Of a DNA stretch of 64,000 nt, positions 41,417 to 49,874 are shown one piece after another. The notes beneath the pieces are model-generated. The model had not been told where the DNA came from. It was given only the letters and a program-made list of their open reading frames with translations, and searched no databases. Origin of the DNA: Crambe crambe (lineage: Eukaryota; Porifera; Demospongiae; Poecilosclerida; Crambeidae); contig OZ004597.1 of the NCBI GenBank assembly GCA_963924555.1, positions 6,211,904 to 6,275,903 of the forward strand. The letters are read 5' to 3'. How positions within the stretch are numbered: the first letter of the stretch is position 1; each line of letters starts with the position of its first letter. A program made the translations under genes and the position numbers.

Positions 41417-41868
41417 CAGTGGCGTATCTAGCGAGGTGCTCAGGGTGCTCGAGCACCCCCCTCAGCTGCTAGCTAGCTTTTTCAGTAGGCTCGTTTCTAT
41501 AGTTATCTATCCAATTATTTAAAGCTGATCATCTAGCAAGAGTTTAATATTAAAGAGCAGCATTGGGTCAGAGTTCAATAATCACATCGGCAAGGCGCAT
41601 GCGCCCGGCACGTTTTTACCCTAAATAATGCACATCTCGATCTAAAATTTCTGTGCTTCTTTATTCAGTCTGCACCAGTGTCTTCTCACTTCTGATCCTG
41701 TACGCTGGTAAAGTAGGGTAGCTAATACTTAGGCCATCATCTGGGTATAATAAAGAGGGTGTGGTTAATGAAAAGTGGGCGTGGTTCGCAAAAAATTTCG
41801 CGCGCGCTTATGCGCGCATTATCTAGCTAGCAAGCACCCTCCTAGCTCAAACTCTAGATACGCCACTG
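41417..41868. mobile_element. 452-bp MITE, hAT-like termini, 5-bp target duplication, empty site known
   Basis: Terminal repeats CAGTGGCGTATCTAG (left) and CTAGATACGCCACTG (right) are exact inverses for 15 bases. TTTGC flanks both sides (41412-41416 and 41869-41873). The paralogous family B sequence at about 40520-40560 reads GGGTTTGCTCCACCTACAGG without the insert, which is the empty site. The interior is non-coding with GCGCGC-rich ends and a GGGCGTGGTT word. The same 5-bp duplication and related termini occur in the MITE at 4826-5106. Confidence 0.9.
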
Positions 41869-41999
41869 TTTGCTCCATTACCTAGCTCAAGCCCATAATT
41901 ATAACGGGTGACATAGCCCTGAACACACTGACCCACACATACCAATTTAATTCTTATACATGTAGCTCTGCAGAAAGGTCGGATGGTGGTTACTACAAA

Positions 42000-42400
42000 T
42001 TGACTGCAATAAAAACCTGCATCTATTCTCAAGTTTACACAGATTTTGAGACATATGACACCATAATCACACCCATATTACCAAACAACTTTAGTCAAAG
42101 AATTATTCCTGCCAGCCACCATTTTGAGGAAGAAGCAGACATGTCACGAAATACTGTATGTGACCCCCCACCTGTGCCATTAGTTTACGATAGATGCAGT
42201 TAATTTACAATAGATGCAGAAAAAACCTGCATCTATTGAACATCTATTCAGGAACAGCCTCGAGTTTACACAGATTTTGCATCTTTCATTGGACAACCAA
42301 CTTGCAATCCTCACAACTTACTTGAAATCTTGCAATCCTCTCCTAACTATGGGTTCACAGAAGGAGACACGGTAGAGGTACGTAGGCTGGATCCATGAGG
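42000..42400 (+). repeat. repeat with GACTGCAATAAAAACCTGCATCTATT segment
   Basis: The words AAATTGACTGCAATAAAAACC, TTGGACAACCAACTTGCAATCC and CTAACTATGGGTTC recur at 60940-61060 and 62760-62900. This segment leads into the DR1/TATA promoter-like block in both places. Confidence 0.7.
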
Positions 42401-42410
42401 GTCAAATGTC

Positions 42411-42423
42411 AGGTCAAAGGTCA
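42411..42423 (+). promoter_or_regulatory. DR1 nuclear-receptor element
   Basis: AGGTCAAAGGTCA is a perfect direct repeat of AGGTCA with one-base spacing, the RXR/HNF4-type site. It lies 31 bases before a TATA box. Related DR1s occur in other repeat copies at 62627-62639, 62915-62927 and, inverted, 55663-55675. Another perfect copy is at 49842-49854. Confidence 0.6.
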
Positions 42424-42454
42424 GACCGTAATGCTGACGCATATAGAGCAGAAC

Positions 42455-42462
42455 TATAAAAG
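42455..42462 (+). promoter_or_regulatory. TATA box before the mini-exon array
   Basis: TATAAAAG, followed after about 30 bases by a pyrimidine-rich stretch and the first GTAAGT donor at 42571. The spacing fits a real core promoter carried by the repeat. Confidence 0.5.
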
Positions 42463-42479
42463 GCCTTCTCCGCTTCCGC

Positions 42480-43990
42480 TGGAGAGAACCATTTATTTGC
42501 CTGCTGCGGGGCTGTTCCCTATTCGTCTCGTTGCCGTTTCGTCTGCTCTCTGCCTTCTTCCCGTTAACTGGTAAGTCTACAGATAAAGTCTGTTCCTTGG
42601 CTGGTAGTTTGAGAAAATGGCCGTAAATCGTTACAATTACTTGCTACTCGCCTGCATTTCTCTATCAAATTTTTCATTCTGCAGGCAGAGCTGTTGGCCT
42701 TCTTTTTATCTGGACCGTTCCCTCGTCCTGTTGTCAGTCTCCTGAGCCCTAAGCACTCGACTGTAGCTAGATACAAGCTAAAAACCGCAAGTCTTGTTCA
42801 CGAAACTACTGGCTAGCTACTGAAATATTTTATTGTGTAGTTGTTGGTCTCCCTCCCACTCCTGTTTGCCTGCTGTGGGACTGTTGCCTCGTCGTGAGTC
42901 TACTGCCTGCTGTGGCTCCTGTTTGCCTGCGTGGGACTGTTCCCTCGTCCTGTTGTCAGTCTCCTGAGCCGTAAGCACTCAACTGTAGCTAGATACAAGC
43001 AAAAAACCGCAACTAACAGGCAAAACCTGTCACAATTGCTTGAATTTATATATATATCATTGTGTAGTAGCTGTCACCGAGTCTCGAGTCTCCTGCCTGC
43101 TGTGGCTCCTGTTTGCCTGCGTGGGACTGTTTCCTCGTCCTGTTGTCAGTCTCCTGAGCTGTAAGCATTCAACCGTAGCTAGATACAAGCTAAAAACCGC
43201 AACTAACATTCAATTTATAGATTTACTTTATCGTGCAATAGCTGTCAGTCTTCCTCCAACTCCTTTTTGCTGCCTGCTCTGGGACTGTTCCTTGTCAGCT
43301 TGTTCCTGTTATCAGTCTCCTGACACGTAAGTGTTCTACCATAGCTAGATGGAACAAGCTACACCATAACTAAGGCAAAACTTGTTACAATTGCTAGATA
43401 CTCTCGAATTGAAATATTTCTTTATGTAGTAGCTGTCACTGAGTCTCCCTCCTGCTGTGGCTCCTGTTTGCCTGCGGCTCCTGTTTGCCTGCGTGGGACT
43501 GTTCACTCTTCCTGTTGTCGGTCTCCTGACCCGTAAGTGTTCAACCGTAGCTAGATAGCCCAAGCTACACCACAACTAACAATTGCTAGTTACTATTGAA
43601 ACATTTCATTGTGTAATAGCTGTCACCGAGTCTCCTGCCTGCGTGGGACTGTTCCCTCGTCCTGTTGTCAGTCTCCTGACCTGTAAGTGAGCTAGATAGA
43701 ACAAGCTGCACCTTAACTAACAGGCAGAACCGGTCACAATTGCTAGATACTCTCGAATTGAAATATTTCATTGGTGTCGCCGAGTCTCCCTCCCGCTTCT
43801 GCCTGCTGTGGCTCATGTTTGCCTGCTTGGGACTGTTCTCTCATCCTGTTGTCAGTCTCCAGACCCGTAAGTGTTTTACGGTAGCTAGATAGAACAGGCA
43901 AAACTGGTCACAATTGCTAGATACTCTTGAATAGAAATATTCCATTGTCACGGAGTCTCCCTCCCGCTTCTGAAGTAGGAATAGTAGTTT
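42480..43990 (+). repeat. array of pyrimidine-rich mini-exon-like units each ending in a splice donor
   Basis: Units of about 150-210 bases share GCCTGC.GTGGGACTGTTCC, CTCGTCCTGTTGTCAGTCTCC, TGA.C(C)GTAAG(T/C), then GTAGCTAGATA.AAGC. GTAAGT/GTAAGC donors fall at 42571, 42971, 43161, 43327, 43533, 43683 and 43867; the unit at about 42745 has a mutated donor. A candidate acceptor (TTTTTCATTCTGCAG) lies at 42684. Each unit resembles a leader exon plus intron start. The ORF at 44183 follows. A related array fills 63040-64000. Confidence 0.65.
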
Positions 43991-44182
43991 TGTAATTGGG
44001 GCGAGCCCCACGCTAGCGGGTTGGTGTAGAAAAATTATATTGAGATCTATTTTATATATATATCGTACGTTTTATTCACGTGGTTTTCATTCTTTGCGAC
44101 CATCGGGTATGTCCTTGCCCAATGACCGGTTCAATCTTGTTTGTTTACTAGAAATCATTGTTTGCTAGCTAGCTACTAAAGA

Positions 44183-44506
44183 ATGGATCAAGTTAAAGCC
44201 GACAAACTCGGACGTAGAAGGAAGAGGGAGAGAGTACAGCGTGCTTCCGAGACCGCTGAACAGAAAGAAGAAAGACTAAGAAAGCGAGATAAGGCAAGAC
44301 ATGCTCAGAGCACAGAGAAAAGACCGGCTACGTTAGAGCGCTTGAGGGAGAGTGCAAGTCAGAGGTTGATGTCAGAGACAGCTGAGGAAAGAGAAGCAAG
44401 GCTCCAAATCCTGAGAGAGAATATAGAGACAACTGAGGAAAGAGAGGCCAGGCTCCAAATCCTGAGAGAGATTGCAGACGGGAGATTCTCTTCAGACAAA
44501 GCCTGA
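44183..44506 (+). CDS. charged repeat-protein fragment (E-E-R-E-A-R-L-Q repeats)
   Basis: A 107-residue ORF beginning MDQVKADKLGRRRKRERVQ. It is rich in Arg and Glu with repeats of S-E-T-A-E-(E/Q)-R-E-A-R-L-Q-x-L-R-E, predicted to be a long helix. Such N-terminal Arg/Glu repeats precede helicase or protease domains in some animal transposon-encoded proteins (Helitron-like in my recollection), but no such domain follows here. The repeat continues downstream to about 45150 with broken frame, so the ORF is a remnant or a truncated start. Its leader would be the mini-exon array before it. Confidence 0.4.
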   Translation: MDQVKADKLGRRRKRERVQRASETAEQKEERLRKRDKARHAQSTEKRPATLERLRESASQRLMSETAEEREARLQILRENIETTEEREARLQILREIADGRFSSDKA

Positions 44507-45150
44507 GAGAGAATGCAAACCAGAGATTATCTTCAGAGACAGCCGAGGAAAGAGAGGCCAGACTCCAAATCCTGAGAGAGAATCAGAGACGACCGAGACA
44601 GTGCGAGTCAGAGTTTGTCCTTGGAGACATCTGAGGAGAGACGAGCCAGGCTTGATAGGTTGAGACAGAATAGAAGTGAGAGGTCATCTTCAGAGACATA
44701 AGAGGAGAGACAGGCTAGCTGTGGAGTGAATCTATGCAGGTAAGCGAGAATGCAAATCAGAGTTTGTCCTTGGAGACATCTGAGGAGAGACGAGCCAGGC
44801 TTGATAGGTTGAGACAGAATAGAAGTGAGAGGTCATCTTCAGAGGAGAGACAGGCTAGCTGCGGAGTGAATCTATGCAGGTAAGCGAGAATGCAAACCAG
44901 AGATTATCTTCAGAAACAAGCGAGGAAAGAGATGCCAGGCTCCAAATCCTAAGAGAGAATACAAACCAGAGATTATCTCAGAGACGACCGAGACAGTGCA
45001 AGTCAGAGTTTATCCTTGGAGACATCTGAGGAGAGACAAGGCAGGCTTGATAGGTTTGAGACAGAATAGAAGTGAGAGGTCATCTTCAGAGACAGCCAAG
45101 GAGAGACGGGCTAGGCTGCAGAGTGAATCTATGCAGGTAGGCAGGTAGGT
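44183..45150 (+). repeat. coding-derived tandem repeat, ~66-75-bp and ~145-bp periods
   Basis: GAGGAAAGAGA.GCCAGGCTCC and CTGAGAGAGAAT recur every 66-75 bases. A longer unit (AGAGTTTGTCCTTGGAGACA ... GGTCATCTTCAGAG) occurs at about 44610, 44757 and 45003. Frames are shifted between units. Confidence 0.75.
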
Positions 45151-45322
45151 CTGCCCTCCAGAGGGTGGCAATGGTCCCACCAAGTTGATATGAATGGAAT
45201 CGAACCTAGCAATCGGTGGTTGAGGCTGGTGTGACAGTGTAAGCAGATCTTGGCTGTCTCTGGCAGTGGATACATACATCACATTCAGCTCAGGCTCGCC
45301 CCACAATGCATTGCATTCATCT

Positions 45323-45705
45323 AGTAATACAAGCAAGGGAAAAAGCATTTCGTGAAATGAAAAAAGCTGTAGGGATGACCACTGCTCAAAAAAGTAAGGG
45401 AACAAGGAGGATGGACATGGGATCAATCTTTGTTCTGTATCCAGCCAACAATCCCTACATATACGTCGGGTGGCTTCAGATTATAGTGTAGTAATGCGGA
45501 TATACAGAACAAAGATTGATCCCATTTCCATCCTTGTTCCCTTGTGGCTTCTGATTATAGTGTATAATGTACGTATATGTAGGGATCGTTGGCCGGATAT
45601 ACAGAACAAAGATTGATCCCATTTCCATCCGTGTTCCCTTATTTTTTTGAGCAGTGGTCATCCCTACAGCTTTTTTCATTTCACGAAATGCTTTTTCCCT
45701 TACTC
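45323..45705. repeat. inverted repeat with shared AAAGCATTTCGTGAAATG termini
   Basis: 45335-45470 (AAAGCATTTCGTGAAATGAA, GGGATGACCACTGCTCAAAA, GGGATCAATCTTTGTTCTGT) is present again as reverse complement at 45590-45700, with a third partial inverted copy at 45497-45560. The core also occurs at 21592-21715. It is a palindromic non-coding element. Confidence 0.8.
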
Positions 45706-46199
45706 GCCCCTGGTCTTTTTTCCTAGCTATATATAAAGTTCACTTTCGAGGATCAACGAGTAGAAAAGATCGTAGTTCGTAGAATTTGGAGTGGATTTAT
45801 CCAGAAATCATAGCCGTAGCTTGAGTGGTTCGAGAGATATGGTAGAATAATAATAATATAGAGAAGAAGAAGAATCCTACCTGCTTGCCGTATTTCTGAA
45901 ACGGTAAGCTCCCTGGTCATGTAACTTGGTCTGCACATTGTAGTAGGCTCTAGTAGGCTGAATAATCATTCACGGTAGCTTTTGTTGGGGGAACTAGAAT
46001 TTCACTTTTGTATTAGTCTATAGGCGGCACGCGCGGCCGTCCGAGTCATCCCTACAAAGAGAGTGCTACCGCACTCTGATTATTGCTGTGATTCTTAAGT
46101 TAGGTGATGGGTACGGGTGAGGGGTTACTTGACTCTCTTATTGCTGAAAGGGGAGTGAAGGGCACGGATTTTAAATTGGGTGATATAATTATATGGGCG

Positions 46200-46475
46200 T
46201 GGTTATCAAGTCATCACCACCTGTTTCTTGTTTCTCCAGCCTCACTCCTGTTCCTGCCGCTCCTGCTCCTGTCCTGTGCCTCGCTTTCCCTGTGGCTGTG
46301 CCTGTCGACTGTAAGTAAATCTCTCTGTCTTCTGATACTCTGCTGTCAGACAAGATAGATAGTGAATCATTGAGCATAGCAAGTCTGTCTCCATCGGGAC
46401 ACGTGCACTATGCCCATGGTATTTGAGCTTCATCTAAACTGCTATCCTCCCCTGTAGGTACGACTATCACCACAG
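46200..46475 (+). promoter_or_regulatory. pyrimidine-rich leader exon and 5'-UTR intron of the 46476 gene
   Basis: A C/T-rich stretch (CTCCTGCTCCTGTCCTGTGCC) ends with CGACT|GTAAGT (donor at 46310). An acceptor CCCCTGTAG ends at 46457, and a second possible one CACCACAG ends directly at the ATG (46475). The layout matches the leader before the 27283 and 49199 ORFs. Confidence 0.45.
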
Positions 46476-47678
46476 ATGGATTGGAAGTCGATAGGTGTAC
46501 TGTGTGGTAAAGCGCTGAACGAGAGTACTGTAAAAGCTCTGGAGGCATTGGACTTTGCTGATTTTTCCAGATTAAGCGCTAAAGCAATCAGGGACAGAAT
46601 ACAGCACACTCTGCCTGTCGATGGGCCCTATTACAGCAACAGCAGACAGGAGCCCTATAGCGACAGAAGGTCACTGGCATGGGATTTGGCAGTTGTCATT
46701 AAGCATGGTGGACCGATATATCCAAGCTGGATAGTGTGTTTTGGCATCAACCCGTTCAAACTAGAGTGTCGGTTGCCAGATAAGGCTAAGCTATCTGCGG
46801 AAAAAGTGAAGGAATATTGTCTTCAATTATTCGACGTAAGCTATCCTGGTACCTTTGTGAGAGTGAAATTCCAGTTTAGTACCGGTCATATCGTGTACAT
46901 GTACAGCTTCACTGCAACAGAGGGCTGCGGTGAAATTGGGGAGCAGCACGCCGACCTCCCATTGCCTAAACCGTCAAGTCATCCTTTCTCTGAAGAGGAA
47001 TTTTCAAAAATTGAACAATCACTGGGTGCAGGAAATGCCTACATTCACATGAATGTAGCTGCCACTAGTGGAAAGTTTACCTCTAGTGGTGACATTCAGA
47101 TGGAATTTAATTCAAAAATATCAAAGGTGGATGGTAATGAAGAGACGCGAACAGATTTTCTGATTGATCATCTAAAATCTAAACTGCCTTCGCTATACCA
47201 AAATGTAGAGGTGGTGAAAGTGGAAAAAAAAAGGAAAGGTAAGGAGACCTTTTGTAACTTCACTGGGGGGGGAGACTTAAAAATCTCATCCACAAAAGAT
47301 TGTTTGGTGATGACTATGTTGGACGTAGAATGTAAGTATTCAACTACGAAGTCTGATGGAGACGTACGACTCCAGTTGCAAGCAAACCTGTACAACTTGA
47401 TGGTTCGTGAATATGTAAATAAACTGGAAAGTGCATCTTCTCTGGAAGAATTAACAAAAATTTTAAAATTGAGAAAGCTTAGCATGTATGGGATGTCCTT
47501 CGGCACAATCCATGGTGTCGAAGTTTTGAAGATGAGTCTAAATTTTGAAACTCCACCTAAACTATCTTACGAGATAAAATTTAAGGACCATACATATCTA
47601 CCAAAAGAAGTAATGATTGACTGTTGTATCACTGCCATGATAGACTGTATTTGCAAGAGGTCTCCATCTCCCAATTGA
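46476..47678 (+). CDS. intronless PD-(D/E)xK-like protein, unknown family
   Basis: A 400-residue ORF with no internal stops or introns. Residues 1-250 have no recognised motif; a basic patch KVEKKRKGKE lies at 248-257. The C-terminal part shows G-G-G-D (D267), then D-V-E-C-K (E285, K287), then Q-L-Q-A-N-L-Y (Q302, Y306). This is the order D, E-x-K, Q-x-x-x-Y of PD-(D/E)xK nucleases of the RecB/restriction-enzyme type. If real, it would be a metal-dependent DNase domain. An alternative is an inactive relative or chance, because family-level similarity could not be tested. No signal peptide or membrane segment was seen. The leader exon and its GTAAGT donor lie upstream, so the gene is probably expressed. 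Confidence 0.65.
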   Translation: MDWKSIGVLCGKALNESTVKALEALDFADFSRLSAKAIRDRIQHTLPVDGPYYSNSRQEPYSDRRSLAWDLAVVIKHGGPIYPSWIVCFGINPFKLECRLPDKAKLSAEKVKEYCLQLFDVSYPGTFVRVKFQFSTGHIVYMYSFTATEGCGEIGEQHADLPLPKPSSHPFSEEEFSKIEQSLGAGNAYIHMNVAATSGKFTSSGDIQMEFNSKISKVDGNEETRTDFLIDHLKSKLPSLYQNVEVVKVEKKRKGKETFCNFTGGGDLKISSTKDCLVMTMLDVECKYSTTKSDGDVRLQLQANLYNLMVREYVNKLESASSLEELTKILKLRKLSMYGMSFGTIHGVEVLKMSLNFETPPKLSYEIKFKDHTYLPKEVMIDCCITAMIDCICKRSPSPN

Positions 47679-49031
47679 CATTGTATTGTTGTGTTCTCAT
47701 GAGTGAGTAGCGATTCTCCCTCCCTCATATGTTCAATTGAATTAATATCTGAGTACAATAAAATAACATCTTGTGGTGAAAGAACTAGTTTCCTATAGGT
47801 CCCAAGGTCAAACTAACATTCGTACACCTTAATTCACACTTCTAAACATTTCCCAATCTTAGTTGCACATGCGTGATCACAGAGTTTATTTTAGATATCG
47901 TAGGTAGGTCAATTGTTGCTCGTCCTTGCAGCCACTCCTAGCAAGTTGTCGATGTGTTGCTTTCTCCAGAGCTATAAAGCTGTATGGAAAAATTTATTCA
48001 GAATAGACAAAATAGTTATTCACTCGTCTACAGGAGTAAAAGGTGATGGTGGAGTTGGACTATTTTTTCATTCACCATCAGATTCTCCATTGAACAGGAT
48101 ATCGTCAAATGTCCTAACACACAATGACACCCAATGCACAAAAGCATCAGGGTAATTCATAATAAAAATTAATTGCAGCCTATTGATTTCGAGTCCTACA
48201 TTAAAGGGAAGCCACCAGTTGTACATTGTGGCTACTCCAAAGGCCACAGTAAATATGAAGTGCCTACTTTTATTACATTCTAATGGAATTTTATGGTACA
48301 TCTCTGGAAACTTATGGACGAGTCTGTGCTTAGACAGCTATACCAGTTAGCAACCTGGTGTGCATTCCTGAATAGATGTGTGGCTTTTCCTCAGTAGTTG
48401 ATTTGCACTTTACATTTGGACAACTGACTTGTACATCTTCAGCTACCTGCTTGTCTAAAATTTGCAACCTTACAGACGTCATTAAGTTGCCTAGATACAG
48501 CTAGTTGCATAGTAGCTATGTAAACATTACCAGGCAGCTGTAAAATAGTTATAGCAAGCCTTTAGCCCTCAGGGGCTCGGGTGATAAATCACATACAGCC
48601 CTCCCAATGCATGCTATTACTTGACGCCACCTATAATCGGACGCCGTATTTTAGTCCATACAACTCCACTGAATATGGCTGAAGTATGAAATTATAGTAG
48701 TAGGAGTGTCTAATATTTGTTCCTAAAATGAGTAGCTATGCTTCAGAACTACCGTCGCAGTAGCCAATTGTAGAGAGTCCGAAATAAATCTATTTTCGTA
48801 CGCATACCTTGATGTTAGGATAATAAATATAAGATCGACGCCCCGACTTACTGGCTATAGTCATCAAAATTCTGCTTTGGCCATCTGTTAGAGCGGCACC
48901 TAGAGGCTGATCTTTTGCTCTTAGTTTTGACTAAGGCTCTACTTCACTATTCGATAGCACTCGGCACTAGCTAATCTTTCTACGCCATTTTGAAGCGCGG
49001 GATTCACTTTGTTCACCGCACTTGGTGTCCG
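47679..49031. other. intergenic, nothing recognised
   Basis: ORFs of 80 residues or fewer without motifs. The 48600-49000 stretch is not repetitive within the window and may contain regulatory sequence for the OTU gene. Confidence 0.45.
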
Positions 49032-49071
49032 TGAACTTTGACCTTTGTTTTGAGCCTGTGAACTTTGACTT
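49032..49071 (-). promoter_or_regulatory. two DR1-like elements upstream of the OTU gene
   Basis: TGAACTTTGACCT (49032-49044) is the complement of AGGTCAAAGTTCA, a strong DR1. TGAACTTTGACTT (49059-49071) is a close second copy. They sit about 60-90 bases before the leader-exon donor of the OTU gene. Confidence 0.5.
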
Positions 49072-49198
49072 TCGTGTTGGACCTGCTATAAGTCAGTTCC
49101 CTAAACTTCAAAAGCTAATGTCACTGTAAGTCATATTCATCTGATCGAGAGGCAGCTTCATGTTTTTATCAGATTATGATCATTTTCTTATACTGTAG

Positions 49199-49744
49199 AT
49201 GGCTTCTGTACCAGCTTGGTCTGAGAGATTGATAAAGAGAGATGGTAACTGCCTATTCCGAGCAATATCTCACAATCTCTTTGGGCATGAAGATGCCCAT
49301 GCACAGCTTCGAGAGCTTATAGAACGATTTGAAACCCACAATTCCACCATCTTCGAGAAGAGAATGATGGCACTTAATTGGGGGACTTTCAGAGAGCACT
49401 TGAAGAGACTGTATCATCCTAACACTTGGGCCACCCAAATTGAAGTGTTTGCTATTGCCACATACTTCCAAGTTCCTGTATATTTCTGTGCAGATCCTCC
49501 TTGCCAAGAAAGAGGTGTTTACTGTTGGGAATGCTTCATGCCTGTGGACAGTCCTGAAAATTTGAGTTATCCTTATGTTATAGAGCCCCCATTTGATTCT
49601 GTGATTTCTGTGCATCATTTTGAAATAATATATCACACTGGCTACCACTACAACAGTGTCATTTGTGCTGATACTGGAACTGTCAGTTTGTCACCCCCTT
49701 CATTGACTGAAAATGTTGCTTATATGAATGAAGTAATTCAATGA
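49199..49744 (+). CDS. OTU-family cysteine protease (deubiquitinase-like)
   Basis: A 181-residue ORF that is almost entirely an OTU domain. The signature D-G-N-C-L-F-R-A-I-S gives catalytic D15 and nucleophile C18. The C-terminal T-G-Y-H-Y-N-S-V gives catalytic H150 with N152 behind it. Conserved helix QLRELI and strand EVFAIATYFQVPVYF lie between. It should hydrolyse ubiquitin or ubiquitin-like linkages in the cytosol or nucleus; linkage preference is unknown. The ATG directly follows the acceptor TTATACTGTAG, and the donor CACTGTAAGT lies near 49131, so the leader is a separate exon and the whole CDS is in one exon. Short stand-alone OTUs occur both as host genes and as transposon passengers, and transposon debris surrounds this one. 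Confidence 0.9.
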   Translation: MASVPAWSERLIKRDGNCLFRAISHNLFGHEDAHAQLRELIERFETHNSTIFEKRMMALNWGTFREHLKRLYHPNTWATQIEVFAIATYFQVPVYFCADPPCQERGVYCWECFMPVDSPENLSYPYVIEPPFDSVISVHHFEIIYHTGYHYNSVICADTGTVSLSPPSLTENVAYMNEVIQ

Positions 49745-49841
49745 TGCTCACTAGACACTGTATTGTTTCACTTTGATTGTTAAGCTCCTCACAAACTTCA
49801 TCTTATTATTGCTATAATAATTATAAAGGCGGTACACGCAA

Positions 49842-49854
49842 AGGTCAAAGGTCA
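49842..49854 (+). promoter_or_regulatory. perfect DR1 element
   Basis: AGGTCAAAGGTCA, 98 bases after the OTU stop codon and just outside the nested inverted repeat that starts at 49875. Confidence 0.5.
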
Positions 49855-49874
49855 CGGGCACCAAGTGCGGTGAA

